DNA from: Prostheceraeus crozeri
Lineage: Eukaryota; Platyhelminthes; Polycladida; Euryleptidae
Assembly (NCBI GenBank): GCA_907163375.1
Contig: CAJQUW010009202.1
Coordinates: 62,002-126,001 of the forward strand
DNA length: 64,000 nt
Direction of reading: 5' to 3'
Part shown: piece by piece, positions 1-12,816 of the stretch
Position numbering within the stretch: the stretch's first letter is position 1
How the letters are laid out: each line of letters starts with the position of its first letter
The notes under the pieces: model-generated
Database searches by the model: none
What the model saw: the letters and a program-made list of their open reading frames with translations, nothing else
What the model was told of the DNA's origin: nothing
Program-made: the position numbers and the translations under genes

Positions 1-245
1 TGTTTCATTATTCTGAAAATTGATAACGAACCCCTATGAAAGGAAATTTGAAACAATTTCCCTCAAGCCATCAACATTGGGTCCGCTGCAAAACTCGCAA
101 CTGAAAATATACCCTATCAGTTATCAGTTTCATACAAGTCTTAGTTAAAAGTGAAACATACCGTTACAATCACTTGAAAGGAGCCAGGGTACAGTTTATG
201 TAGATGCTATTGCAATTATAATCTGAGAAATATCCTCATACTTAC

Positions 246-521
246 TGTATAACAAGGGTAATTGCAGTACGTGTAGAACAAAAATCAGCGGAACAAATGC
301 ATTCAGATGCACATCAAAGGCATAGCCCCATTCAACATCTTCTCCGGCAGATCGATTTTTTCTTGGCCGCATAAATCGATTTACTGTGAGCCATGTTGCA
401 GTAGCCACAATTAAGCCAATTCCAATACAGTCCACAAAGATTACCCATAAGGCAAAAAATATGAGCGGCAAAGCACCACATCGATGTATTTCAAAAAAGA
501 GAGCAAAAATAAGCGATGTCA
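246..521 (-). CDS. unc-50: UNC-50 homologue, internal exon
   Basis: A 276-bp exon of the host gene for UNC-50 (GMH1 in yeast), a multi-pass membrane protein of the Golgi/inner nuclear membrane; in C. elegans it is needed for trafficking of levamisole-type acetylcholine receptors. Read on the minus strand, a TTTTTTTCAG acceptor precedes the exon and a GTAAGTATG donor follows it. The peptide contains the family signatures WVIFVDCIGIGL and DVEWGYAFDVHLNAF, with two hydrophobic segments. Phase matches the upstream exon at 40041-40106. About 55-60 C-terminal residues (later membrane segments) should lie beyond the left edge. The family assignment rests on recalled conserved motifs; exon borders are read from splice consensus. 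Confidence 0.93.
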
Positions 522-1658
522 CTGAAAAAAAACATCATTGAAAGCAATCATTATGCACAAAAACAAGTAGAATTTACCTAAGTATATGTCACAACGCTGA
601 GACAAATTATCATTGCCACATCATTACCATTAGCATTAACTGCTATTAATCAAATTAAAATAATCTGGATAAAATAAATTGATAAGACACTGAATAAAAT
701 AGTAAGTCGTGAAATAATATAACATAACTTAAGTCAATCATTGTCGGATACTATGTATAATATAGTACATTTCTAAAATTGGCGCGACTAACAATGCAGC
801 CTAAATCAATTCCATTAAAGAATATTTCCTTGAATTATTAGCTTTCTGCAATTAATATGCTATTTCATGAACAAATTTCTTTGATTTTCTTTCATCAAAA
901 CTACCAAGAGATATTTGACTACTCATTAGGCGAAATCACGAGCATTTGAAGAAACTTGCAGGTGCCGAAGAGCATATTAATCAGCTAATGCGTCGCCATG
1001 AAATTTCTTGCAGAACTCCCGTCACGGATGTTCTTTCTAAACCAAAGCTAATTATGGCTGACATGCGGCTGTGAAGAACGCATGTGCACCTAAGATGCCA
1101 TTTCGTTTAATTGCAAAATCATGAATGAGATACATACACTACCATCTTATAAGCTTGTAAGCTTTTTCACTATATTGGTCGTAATAAGCACCTTTCCATG
1201 TTGAATTCATTCATGAGATGTTTAGTAGAGGCTTGCTGAAAAACATCCGGCTTTAAATTGTTTTATCAATTTCGATGTTATAATTCACATGATGATTATT
1301 CTATGAAGAACAATTCAAACACAATATATTTCAATGATAGGGTAAAGTCGGGTAAAATCGACAGGTGAGCTACTATTCCAAAACGATGTGTCACAACTGC
1401 AGGAACTCATCCATGTGGGCAGCAAATTGTACTGATAAGGTAATAGAAGCTTGATGGAACGCTTCTGATTGCCTCATTCGGACCGATATCAAACCGTGAC
1501 ATGAGTCGTCGAATAAAGCATACTGCCCCGACAAGTTCAAACCAGTAAACTCTTTCACGCGCCACCTGATAGCTAAGTGTTTGGCTATGGACTATATAGG
1601 GGGTGCAGTTTCACTGAATACTGATGACTACGTCTAATTCTTTGATTATTTTTAGTTA
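522..1658. other. Intron sequence, nothing recognised
   Basis: AT-rich intron of the unc-50 homologue. I see no coding signal, repeat or RNA gene here. Confidence 0.6.
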
Positions 1659-3274
1659 TACAGTCCGTTTCATAAATAGTTAGAAATTGATTAAAAAAGC
1701 AACACTTTATAGTAAACAGCAAGTTTTTACCTGTAATTGAATGAATTTGTTTCCTATATCATATTAAATATTTTCCTGCTATATGTTGGCCCAGTAAGGG
1801 CCTAGTCCTTAAACGGACTGATGGGCGCGTTTCCTAGTAGCCAGATTCGTCTTATATAAGTTCTATTACCTTTCGGATGCGATTAGGCATGCTGCCGATC
1901 AAATTTCTGATCATCTGTTGATCAATCTGATTCCACTCCTGCCTCACTAAAGATTCCAAGCGATTCAAACCATTGCTAGGAAGAAGTCGTCGACGAACTC
2001 GCCGTTTCAAGATAGACCAAACATGCTAGTTTGGATTCAAGTCAGGAGACCTTGCCGGCCAGTCTAAAGTTCGTATTCCTGCCTGCCTTTTATACAATTG
2101 AGTTGCCCTGGCACGATGGCATGCAGTATTGCCATCCATGAGAATCCAATTAGATGATGGATCACCTAAACTGAATGCTTAAGATCTTACAAGTTCTTCG
2201 ATCACTTGAACGTAGCGTTCGGAATTCATGTTTTCCCTCATAACTTGCAGTGACCTGCGACCATCACTCCAAATGGCTCCCCAGATGAGCAATTTCCCGC
2301 AATCGTCCTGACTCCTCGATGTAAAAAACAATCAGGAATGTCTTGCCCAGACTTCAGCCGAAGGCGTAGACCTGCATCTTTGAATTTTAATCAGACATCT
2401 GCCTCACCCGACCAGACAACACGTGATCACTGATTCCCCCAGTGGCAACGTTTTATTGACCACTGTAGTCTCAGTTTCTTATGTCGCTCGGACAGATTCA
2501 GCTTCGATGGTCTCTTGCGACTGGAATAGTTCACCTCCTAAAGTCGTTTCTAAACAGTTATCCTGGAAAGATTTGAACCTACTGAAAGCTCAGATAAAGA
2601 GGTAGAGGGATCACTATCGACCACACTGGTGATGTAGCAACTTGACCTGCGAGGAGTCAGCCGTGGTCGGCCAGAAGACCTTCCATCAGGACGCTGACAG
2701 CCTCTTCGCAACCAAAATTACATAGTACTTTTGGGAACCTTTAATTGTTGCGACACAGTGGCAACTGGCCGGCCACTTCGGATCAAAGCCTCAGCTTGAG
2801 CCTTAAGATAGCCTTTCTGGAAAGCTTTCAGTATAGCAGTTCGCATGTTACTCGTACTGAGAGACACAAAACAATTGAGATGAATGAATTCGATGTCTTT
2901 CGATTACACAGCATTGTTCAGGTCTGTCTAAACAAGCAGTCTAGACAATGCACAAGCACCGATCAACAGCAGCATAGTAAAGAAATTCATCTGTGTGAGA
3001 AAATGTGTGACTTGTCAGTTATGCATGCGTGAGAGTGATGAGTCACACTTTCTGGTTAGCGATGAAAATGAGAATTGAATTCCAAACAAATTGCAAAAGA
3101 TTGAAACATCATTTAGTCTCCTGACTGCCATATTTAGAGTATAGTCATGAAAGTTTCACAGGAGCCATCTCAGAACATGAGCTTGCTAAACATGTAAAGT
3201 TTGTTGGATTTGGAAACGACTTTCTATACGTAATTTACTTTTGCCCATTTCAATTATTTATGAAACAATCTGTA
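1659..3274 (-). mobile_element. Tc1-like DNA transposon, decayed
   Basis: A 1612-bp element (1661-3272) flanked by TA dinucleotides. Imperfect terminal inverted repeats: the left end starts CAGTCCGTTTCATAAATAG and the right end, reversed, starts CAGATTGTTTCATAAATAA. On the minus strand pieces of a Tc1 transposase can be read in several frames: an N-terminal helix-turn-helix near 2850-2740 (RSGRPVATVSQQLKVPKST) and the C-terminal signature DWPARSPDLNP near 2040-2070. Many stops and frameshifts separate these pieces, and no long open frame remains, so it is an old, dead copy. Length is normal for a full Tc1-like element. Confidence 0.85.
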
Positions 3275-4920
3275 TCGCCACAGGGAGCTGGTACAAATAT
3301 GTCGGGCAATATCGACACCGATGCCACTGACGACAGGCACCGAACAACATTTTTCAACAAAACATTGACTAAATACCTAGTGTTTTATCATTATTGTTTG
3401 CTAACAACTAAAACATCATTATATTAAAATAATATATTTCATATAATTTCCTTAATGCATCTAAATACATGTAATAAATAAACTATATTCAAATAATCAG
3501 ATCATTAGAAGCTATTTATTGGCCTTCATGATCCGGTAGAAAATCGCAAGTATTTTTACTTACATCACTTATTATAGTCAGCATTTTCACTTCTGTTCTA
3601 TAACAAACTAAAATAAGTTAAGGATTCTACTACTATCTGTACGTTCTGTGTCAAATCTACTGATATGTTACAACTGCACTACTTCATAGCATAAAGCTGT
3701 GCCGTAGTATATGTTCAGCGTGCTGTGTAAGAATGTCACTATTACATACAAATTCAAACATTGCGAGGCATCAATCAGTGAATTCGAACGAGGCCATTTT
3801 TTCAGTTCCTCGTTCATTTGAAGATTTTGGTCGATCGCTCAGTTCGCCGTTCATTTTAATTTTGCGGAGGCCGTTCAGCTCAAAGAAAAATATCAGTTCG
3901 CCCAGTTCTTTTACGTTCACTTGGCAAGACGGCATATTTATGGTAAAGCGCTTGTCGAATTTTCGGTAGATAAAGTATTTGCGCTTTTCAGCCGTCTTAA
4001 GAAAACCATAAAAGATCCCATACTTCACAATGTCAATCACAACGTCATGCATTTTCGAAACTTTTTAGATGGATAATTATATGAATTTTTTAAGTAATCT
4101 GATGGCATTCTTGTGTTCTCTCGGCCATTTTGGATTTTGCCATGTACAAAACGGACATTAAGATGCAATTTTTCTGTTAAGATATTCCAATTCCTGACGC
4201 TTTTAGCATTCTAGTGGTGCATCATGACTTTAGATAGACCGTTACATTTTTTCATAGACAATGTAGGGCATATCAACTGATTTTCATTCTGTCCGTTACC
4301 GACGTTCACAAACGGCGTCGGTTATGGAACATTCATTGAATATTTCGCACACTAGATAAACAGGTGCACATAAAATCGTAATGAGTTTCTCTTATTCAGT
4401 TGACATACATTCTGTTATCATGCACTGCGTTGCTATACATCGATGTTGATCTAACATTTGATTTGATAATTTCAAGGAAACGTAGGTTACGGGAGATTTT
4501 GTGGAAGGATTAGCGCAATTATTTGGATGATATTGATCGCCAAACATTGCGCATTGATTCAATATTACTGTGAATGAATGTACTTGAATCAATGAAGATG
4601 TCTCATTGGTTAGATTCATGTCCTGGTGTATCGGATGAAGATTGAGGGCGTCGGTTACGGGACATACCAAATTGAAGACATACACTTTTTGGACCCCAGG
4701 TTTTCATGTACATAGATATATCAACTTTGTACTGTTGAAAAATGAAATTGAGAAGGCTGGCTATATGGTCAAATTTATTTTATCAGTTTCAGAATAATAT
4801 TACATAGTGGAGATTGGATCGAATAAGTGGTGCTTGTGCTTAGGACAAACGTTTTTTAATGAATTTATAAATCTTCGATGATTTTTAGCCGTGTTCAATG
4901 ACTTTCTTCAGCCCATAAAA
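3275..4920. other. Intron sequence, nothing firm
   Basis: No supported gene. A 13-bp imperfect hairpin (TCCGTTACCGACG and CGTCGGTTATGGA, 4287-4323) and a related motif GGCGTCGGTTACGGGAC near 4647 hint at a small decayed repeat, but I cannot bound it. Confidence 0.4.
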
Positions 4921-4939
4921 CATTGTCTCGTATACTCAA

Positions 4940-5180
4940 TCAATCAATAGAGGTGCCCTGTCGACCACGAGCTCTTCGCCCCTCCACCTTCCCGGTAAGC
5001 ACCAGATGTTCCAGTTCCTTCTTACGGAGAACGTGGCCGAGAAATCATACCCTCCATGATACCGGCCTTGTGATGATGGCTCGCATCAACTGTCTCGTTG
5101 TTCCAGGCCGCTACAGCACTGTGTCAAACCGCACTTTCTTCGTCCAGGGTCATCTCGTATACTACACACATCAAAAAATA
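4940..5180 (-). mobile_element. LINE 3' coding tail, relic
   Basis: Read on the minus strand the sequence gives FLGHVLRKKELEHLVLTG followed by KVEGRRARGRQG. This is the typical extreme C-terminus of non-LTR endonuclease-reverse transcriptase proteins, where a GH-x-R-x3-E-x-L motif precedes a basic GKR-rich tail. A stop lies just before it and upstream matches fall in another frame, so this is a truncated, dead copy. The clade cannot be told from so short a piece. Confidence 0.6.
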
Positions 5181-8100
5181 TTGAAGGCGTGAAAATGAAT
5201 CATTTGATCCATTTTTGTTTAAGTAATCATTAGGAGACATGTTTTCGTCAGAAAGTGGGAGAAAAAACGGATTTACCTTAATGATACATCCTATTACCTA
5301 TAACTAAAATAAAAATAAAATAAATTCTGTAAAACACTACACGATGCCATAGACCATTGACCGTTCCGTTCACATAACAATATCTCCAATGATGTGAAAT
5401 TCCTTATACAATGTTGATAACAATTAGCAGTTGTCAACAATGTTTCAATATTATTGGACTTTAAGCTGGATGCCCGTAAACTAAGGGCATTTTTAAGACC
5501 ATTTTGCTAGGACTTTTGTGGTAGTGGTATTGGTACCTTATTAAAATAAAATTATTCAAGTATTCGAGCAAAATCGATTCAAGAAAAGCGAAAAATACTA
5601 GTACATAAGTCAAGGATTTTCGTCGAGTTTTCCGTTTTAATTTATGTTGCGATTTAATCCCAAACAAGTACCATTTACACTCACTCGTTTACTCACTCAC
5701 TCAGAACCTAGGATTCGTAGAACGTTTTTATAATTTGGTGACATTTTTAAGACTTTCAGGATTTTGCAATCATCCTGCTATTATTCCATTCGGGAAGCCG
5801 TCACTCTATTCAGTGACTAAAGAAGCCGAAGAATGCACAATGTTGACCAGCTATAAAGAAAACCCTAAAAACAGTCAACCCCACTACCCACATGTTCAAA
5901 CCACTGTCAATCCGTTGAATCCAGTACTATCTCCGTAAGTGGATGCTGGTCATTGATGAATTCAAAGTATATTCAATTCGATTGTGATGCAGGTCTAGCT
6001 TCTATTTTCTGGTCTCATGAAAACTACATGCTGGTGCATAAAAAACAGGTTTTTAATTTTTCAGTACGTGTTATTAAGCGGCTAGTAACAACTCCAATTC
6101 TACCAATTTAGCTATCGAAGAATAGTAAGGTACAAGTAAACCATCGCAGAAAAATTTTCACTTTAGGTTTCTTGTGTCTCCATATCTAGGATTGCCCTCT
6201 TCAAATAACCTTTTATGTAAAAAATAACTTGAAGGGAGGATATCTCCACAATAAAGAAATGTCGGGCCCCGCTTCAAAGATCGTTTCATATTCCCATCTG
6301 CATGCATATCAGTGACCTCGTGTGAGGTATTGTACAAAGTACAACGTAAAACAAGCAAATTGCAACTTCTAATTAAAAAAACATCTCATAGATTATTAAT
6401 CAAAATTGGATTTGGAATGTCTCATCTCTCAGGTAGTCTAATTAATGCTTTTACTCGTAGGTCCCTTCTTGCTTAAATGCATCAAGTCATGAGAAAGATC
6501 ATGAACGACAAGCAGCGACACTACACCACTCATGATGTGGAATAGAGATAAATTGCAACGAATAAATAATTAATCATCAAGTCACACCACTATTAGTCCA
6601 TTATTGCATGTTCCGCAGTGAATCACAGACACTGCAAATTTCAAGAAGTATGAACACTACAAAGAGCAACTTTGTAGATATTCTTCGGTTTTCTGATGAA
6701 GTCAGATTTATGTCAGTACATTCTACATACATCAAATCAAATTCGGTCGTTGCCCATACAATTTTTACTAAGTCCTGGATGACTTCATATATCCTTAATT
6801 CATGGGGATAACAACAAAAAAATACGTTCAAAAAATATAAGTGAATATTTACGGCGATACTTTTGAAACAAGCGAAGGTTAAATTTAAGGAATTGAAAAT
6901 ACGTGAATAAGGACTTATATGTACATGGTGCTAATAAGTTACACACATGAAAAAGATTCTTTGTCCTTTCCTAAAAAGCCTGAATATGAAAGGAATACAA
7001 GATTGATCTATTAATTTCTCTCGATATTCTAAAGATGGTCTCACAGACCATTTCTTTAACATCGTGAAGCACCACAGAACTACGATGAACCACAGCATCA
7101 GTGAATTTATGATCAGATGACTCCAAAATTTTGATGTATGGAATAAGTTCAACTTTATGTTCAATGTGGTTCAAGTTTATGTCTGTTCTTTTTTTACTTT
7201 TTCACACCGCAACAAACTTTACGCTCCTTCAGCTCACTTTTCAGTACTGTTAGTAGCATATTTTCACTTCGCTGTTGTACGAGGGAATTGAATAATGCAA
7301 TTTTGCTTTCATGGTTAACTTGTATTCGTTTCCGATCTTTTATTGGTTTTTCACTTCGCTCTAATTAGTGGCTCAAAATTGTACATGACTGAAAAACATC
7401 AATTTCGAAACTGATGCATTTGGAACGTTAATTCAAATACATTAAATAAAACTATTCTAACAAATAACATCGACCTCTAATTTGAAAATCGTGACAGAGC
7501 TTCTATCTCAGAATTATCACTTTCAGGCGGCTTCATTGAATAATTTGCAAAGCGCTGGAATTGTGCCTCATCAAATAATTGTCTAGACAATGAAAGCGAT
7601 CGTACGAAATGGTTCGTAAGTGACACTAAGTCTTCTAATCCACCTGTAAGAAGAGAATATGTTTCTGAGGCAGAGGCGAACCATTGTGGAGGTCAGTGAG
7701 GCCGCGGCCTGAAAGGGCCTGTGTCGATGACTCTGGTACTACATCTATATAAATAACTGACAATCCCAGTATATTATTTTCAAATTTCCGATTATATCAG
7801 AGAGGAATAACACTAATATACATTTCTTGGTTTTTGTTGCATGCAATATGGCAACTGGGTTATTCCACATCAAAACGTCAAATTTCGGAAAAAGTGAGTG
7901 GCGAAGGTTCTCAGATTTTCTTGAAATTCGCATATTTTCATCATTTGGGTCTATCTAGATGAAATCCAAAATATTTCGGAGAAATTCTATAGGGAAGGTC
8001 ACTTGCGTGGCCTTGACTTATTCAAATTTTTCTATTTTTAGAGAATTTATGAAAAATCATGTACATCTTTGACGGCCTGCATCACCGATCTCGCAGCGAA

Positions 8101-9278
8101 GTTGAGAAAATTCTTCTTGGACTGCTTAATTGATACCCAACCATAGATGTTCCAAGCGGAATCCATCACTTTTTCGTTGCGAGAAAATTTCTGTGGGCCC
8201 TCAAAAAAAAATAAAATTTTCAGATAATTTTTGAAAAAATCGAATTTTTTCTCCTCTGCAGTTATCTGGTCTTGGTTCTTCAATTGTCTTCACGCTGTCC
8301 TCCCTCGGATATCTGTGAATATCGGGAAACTTGGAGTACCTGAAATATTGTCCTCCTCTGTCTAGCGTACTGACTTCCGCCCAATTTTCACCAATCGAAA
8401 TTCTATGTCCAGGATGGTCCAGGATATGATCGAGTAATCGACAGATACCCAATCGTTTGTCGAGTAATTTTCTTCTTTAGTCAAATGAGAAGTACGTAAA
8501 TAAAGATCGGTCTTATGTCTAATTTGGCTTACAATAAGCTTACTATTCTTTTATCTTACAAAGGTAGAGATTAAAATGATCTACTTCTTAATTTTATGTA
8601 TCATGGCTTAATCCGGCACAATCTGCCGTCGACGAATTTTTCTTGCATTCATGATGGACAGATGTAATACTGTGAGGGGAGGACAAGATGAATTATAGAC
8701 ACTTGCGAGGAAAACTTTCCTTGGTGATTGCTTCCTATACGTGGGCGTTCAATGTCTTGAGCACTTCAGCCGAGTTGATTTCTGATCTCAACACGTATAT
8801 CTCCAATAGGCTTAGGCTTCCAATACATGTAGTTATAAGCTATTTTTCGCCCTTTCGAGCCGAACTGTTGAGTCCTTTTTTGGACGAAGCGCATCGTCAA
8901 CTGTAGCCAAATAGTATCGTGCTTATTTCAAGTCTTAGTATATTTCCTACTAATCAGTTATAGCGATAAATAAAAATGATGACCTCTTTCATGCATTTAT
9001 GCAACCATGCACTATGCGGGGAATACAGCGTTTCCAAAGTAAAATCTCTGAGAATCCGCGCAGGCCAAGTAAATCCGCGCAGATGGACCCTAACCCCCTT
9101 TACATTGCAGTTTTAAGACCATATTTGTGATTTTCTGGATTTCATTTTCTTGCATATTCAAAAATGAATCCTACACAGTGATGTGCAACTTTTACTTTCA
9201 ATCTTAAGTAGACTTTCGATGGAACTTGATTGGGTTTTATAACTGTTTCTATCAATAGGGTCAACATATTGTAACTAG
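5181..9278. other. Intron sequence, nothing recognised
   Basis: About 4.1 kb of AT-rich intron. Short open frames at 8047-8452 (minus) do not resemble any family I know and lack splice context. No RNA gene or repeat boundary was found. Confidence 0.5.
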
Positions 9279-9280
9279 TA

Positions 9281-9303
9281 CCGTAAGATGGGGTGAGTTC
9301 GCC
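9281..9303 (+). repeat. Pogo-like terminal inverted repeat, left
   Basis: Starts CCGTAAGATGGGGTGAG; perfect 23-bp inverse of 35219-35241; preceded by TA. Confidence 0.95.
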
Positions 9304-9417
9304 CTCCGAGGCTAAGTTCGCCATGCATTAGATAACGAATGTGTTGTTTCTCCGAGCCGTTGTGAATGGCGCCATGTGATTGGGTGGCTGTACTGAGCAA
9401 ATCGCACCGGTCGTCCT

Positions 9418-10512
9418 TTGTTCATTAGGCACAACAAATGCTCTGCTTGTCATTTTCTTCTTGCTTTATGTCAAATAGCATGCCAAGAACATGAATTTGC
9501 GCCTGGTCATACGTACCGTCAGTATACTCCAGAGGGTATGGAAGGAGCTGTGGCGGCTTTACGAAATGATGGACAATCAATCAGGTCTGCGTCAGCCACT
9601 TTCAATGTACCAAGGAAGACACTAAGTGACAAAATCAATGCCAAGCACCCTTTGAAGTCTGGTGGGCGGCCAGTTTTCTCTCCCGTGGAAGAGCATGAAA
9701 TTGCGGAAACCAAGCAAGCTGTGGTAGACTGGGGGTTTCCTTTATCGCCTTTAGATGTCCGTCTCATGCTGAAGGGAGTTTTGGATAGAAAAGGAAGGAC
9801 TGAAACAAGATTTCAAAATAACTACCCTGGTGTGGACTTCATCAGAGGATTTGTGAAACGCAATAACATGACCCAAAGGCTAGCAGTGAGCATCAAACAG
9901 GCACGTTCTTCAGTTGGTGCGACTGAACTGAATAAATTTTATAATAACTTTAAAGATGTCTTAAGCAACATTGAACCGTCTAAATGTATTCGACTACGAT
10001 GAAACGAACATAACGGACGATCCTGGCTGTAAGAAAGTTCGTGTACGAAGAGGCACAAAAATGGTGGAATTATGTAGGGAGCATTCCAAGATCAGTATTT
10101 GCATAATGTGTGGTTCAGTCGACGGTGAGATGCTCCCTCCAATGATTGTGTATGAATCCCAGCATTTGTATGAGAGTTGGGTGACTGGTGGTCCTCCGGG
10201 ATGTGCATATGGCTGCACAAGTAAAGGTTGGTTTGATTCTGAGACCTTCATCAAATGGTTCAGGGAAATTCTTCTAGAAAGATGCAAAGATCTTTCAGGA
10301 AAGAAGATTGTGTTTGCGGACAATTTGGCATCTCTTTTTTCTGAAGAGGTAATATCATTGTGTCATGAGAATGAAACTTATTTTGCCTCATTAGTTCCTA
10401 ACTCAACTCATCTTATCCAGCCACTGGATGTGGCTGTGTTCGAAAGTATGAAACGGGCCTGGCGCAGCATTCTGGATCAGTGGCGATTAGAAAGTCAAAG
10501 ACGTGGTGCGAT
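9418..10512 (+). pseudogene. Pogo-like transposase, N-terminal and catalytic part
   Basis: Transposase that cuts and pastes the surrounding element. The first frame (to 10002) holds a psq-type helix-turn-helix (NDGQSIRSASATFNVPRKTL), a GGRPVFSP linker and a CENP-B-like second DNA-binding domain with GFVKRNN. The second frame (9985 on) holds the DDE nuclease: first Asp in VFDYDETNITDDPG, second in FADNLAS, third region in PNSTHLIQPLDVAVF and MKRAWRSIL. The change of frame near 9985 and another disturbance near 9495 show the copy was already damaged. The gene stops at 10512, where the Polinton entered, and resumes at 34234. A true start was probably an MPR-type Met near 9480. Confidence 0.9.
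10507..10512. repeat. Polinton target-site duplication, left
   Basis: TGCGAT directly before the Polinton end AGTAGTAAG; the same six bases follow the right end at 34228-34233. Six-base duplications are the Polinton rule. Confidence 0.93.
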
Positions 10513-11754
10513 AGTAGTAAGTAAAACTCCACTTCTGGATAGCGCAAGATGGCCGCCATCGCTGACGTCCCCCCCCTCTGGAACGGCAGAGTGTCGTGGT
10601 CGGCCGCCGTGGTGCTTCGGGTCTGAGTCCCCCCCCCCTCTGGAACGATAGAGTGTCGTGGTGGACTTGGGCGACCGCCAGGATTAGTCTTGAGGCTATA
10701 GTGTGTGATGTTTTTGGTGCAATCTGCTGAATGTTGGGTTGTAAAATGGGTTGTTTCGAGTGGAAGGAGTGGTCGGATGAGAAAACGGAGGTCGGATTCG
10801 TATTCAGCGTGAAATTCTGCATCGGTAGGGTGAGTTTCAAGGCAATCGGTGAGAAAAAATTTTCAACATTTTTCGAAAAACGACAGAGTTAGAATTTGGG
10901 ACGTTTTGGTGTGTAGCGTCAAAACGAAGCATCGGATGAGAAAACGGAGGTCAGATTCGGATTCAGCGTGAAATTCTGCATCGGTAGGGTGAGTTTCAAG
11001 TCAATCGGAGAGAAAAAATTTTCGGCTGACGTCCCCCCCCCTGGACAGCTTGCTTCGATTTTGGCTTCCAGTGGACGGATTTTGTCGTGCAATAGCTCGT
11101 TTGAAAGCTAAGAGTGAGACAAATTCAGTGAAAGAATCGGCTTGTTCCTATCTGTCTTCGTTCAAAAGTTAGAGCGGTTACAAGATTTTAGGTCGGAGCT
11201 CGCTCACCTGAAAAAATCCTAAGTGTCAGAGTGGCTTTGTATGGGTAAAATTTTGAAAATTTTCCAAAGTGTGGAATTTCGACCTGGGACCGTCACCAAA
11301 ACATTTTTCATCAAATTTCACTGACCTCCCCCCCCTCTGGACAGCTAGCTTCGATCTTGGCTTCTAGTGGACGGATTTTGTCGTGCAATAGCTCGTTTGA
11401 AAGCTAAGAGTGAGACAAATTCAGTGAAAGAATCGGCTTGTTCCTATCTGTCTTCGTTCAAAAGTTAGAGCGGTTACAAGATTTTAGGTCGGAGCTCGCT
11501 CACCTGAAAAAATCCTAAGTGTCAGAGTGGCTTTGTATGGGTAAAATTTTGAAAATTTTCCAAAGTGTGGAATTTCGACCTGGGACCGTCACCAAAACAT
11601 TTTTCATCAAATTTCACTGACCTCCCCCCCCCTCTGGACAGCTAGCTTCGATCTTGGCTTCTAGTGGACGGATTTTGTCGTGCAATAGCTCGTTTGAAAG
11701 CTAAGAGTGAGACAAATTCAGTGAAAGAATCGGCTTGTTCCTATCTGTCTTCGT
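10513..11754 (+). repeat. Polinton terminal inverted repeat, left
   Basis: Inverse of 32986-34227, about 1242 bp, with only scattered mismatches where I compared the arms by eye. It starts AGTAGTAAGTAAAACTCC. The outer 520 bp is unique; the inner part is made of about 295-bp tandem units, each opening with a run of eight or more C. Several short modules (for example TCATCCGAxxxCTTCGTTTTG) also recur inside it. Confidence 0.93.
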
Positions 11755-11915
11755 TCAAAAGTTAGAGCGGTTACAAGATTTTAGGTCGGAGCTCGCTCAC
11801 CTGAAAAAATCCTAAGTGTCAGAGTGGCTTTGTATGGGTAAAATTTTGAAAATTTTCCAAAGTGTGGAATTTCGACCTGGGACCGTCACCAAAACATTTT
11901 TCATCAAATTTCTCT
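11028..11915 (+). repeat. Three tandem ~295-bp units
   Basis: Units start at 11028, 11322 and 11618 with TGAC(G/C)TCCCCCCCC followed by a CTGGACAGCT block. Units two and three are practically identical; unit one differs slightly. Units one, two and part of three belong to the terminal inverted repeat; the right arm has two and a part. Confidence 0.9.
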
Positions 11916-11920
11916 GAACG

Positions 11921-12050
11921 AGGGGGGGGAGTCAGTGAAATTTGATGAAAAATGTTTTGGTAAAGGTCCCAGGTCGAAATTCGGAAGTTTTAAATTTTTC
12001 AAAATTTTCACCACACTGGAGCTCTCACACTTAGGAATTTTTTCACTTGT
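11921..12050 (-). repeat. Inverted partial copy of the ~295-bp unit
   Basis: Directly after the third unit the sequence runs backwards: GTCAGTGAAATTTGATGAAA then the AATGTTTTGGT block, the inverse of 11780-11915, diverging toward 12050. It makes a head-to-head palindrome at the inner edge of the left repeat. Confidence 0.8.
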
Positions 12051-12217
12051 GGCATGTTACATGCACATGTGCTGACGGACCAACTTCCCGTGGTCATATG
12101 AGAATGGTTCAGGTGTCATATTGTAAAGAATGATGAGACGAATCGTTTGCAACAAACCGCATGTCGCTACGATGAATACTTTCGGAGATAGAGCCATTTT
12201 AAGTTTTCTTCCGAGCA

Positions 12218-12225
12218 TATATAAA
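12218..12225 (+). promoter_or_regulatory. TATA box before the coiled-coil gene
   Basis: TATATAAA, followed by a leader with a GTAAGC donor near 12265 and a TTACAG acceptor ending at 12799, just before ATG 12817. This suggests a spliced 5' leader. Confidence 0.5.
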
Positions 12226-12816
12226 CCCCCGACAACGTAAGTCTGATCACTTCATCGAAAGACGAGGTAAGCGACGGTCGTCGCTCTGAGCTCCCGATAT
12301 CGGGTGTTTCAAAGGACTCTATCTTTTGAAGTAGGCAAGCTATCTTGTTACTTCAAAGTTTGTATGATAGAGTTTGATAGTGTCTTTACTACTGATAAAA
12401 TTTTTAAAAAGTAGTATGAGTAGTAAAATGCGGAATTTTCTAAAAATTCTTAATTTTCACTTTTTTCAAAGTTTTAACATACAGACTAAGGTTTTCAAGT
12501 ATCCTGAGTTCAAATATGCTATCAGATTTGAAATTCAACTAAGTCTAAGGCAGCTTTGAGGGGTTAGATCCCAGCTACTGATCACTACCTTTGACTCGGC
12601 GTTCCTGTTACCACTTCGGGGCAGTGACAATGATGTCTTCAGCTGTAAAGAGCGGGTATCGGGGAAGATCTCTCACTTCCCTAGTGATCAGTACAAGGCC
12701 TTCGGGCTGTTGACGGGATCGAGTGCCACTCACTACACTCTTTAGGAATATGACTGTACTACATGATTCCAAACTTATACAAATTTCATTATCTTACAGC
12801 TAACGATAAATCTAAC

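Noticed and set aside
4287-4323. Short hairpin as a MITE end
   Set aside because: No second matching terminus or target duplication could be found.
8047-8452. Overlapping minus-strand frames as a host exon
   Set aside because: No flanking splice consensus fitting the frames and no recognisable domain.
10487-10840. Frames inside the Polinton terminal repeats (also 33901-34263)
   Set aside because: Identical frames occur in both arms because the DNA is duplicated; no conserved protein.
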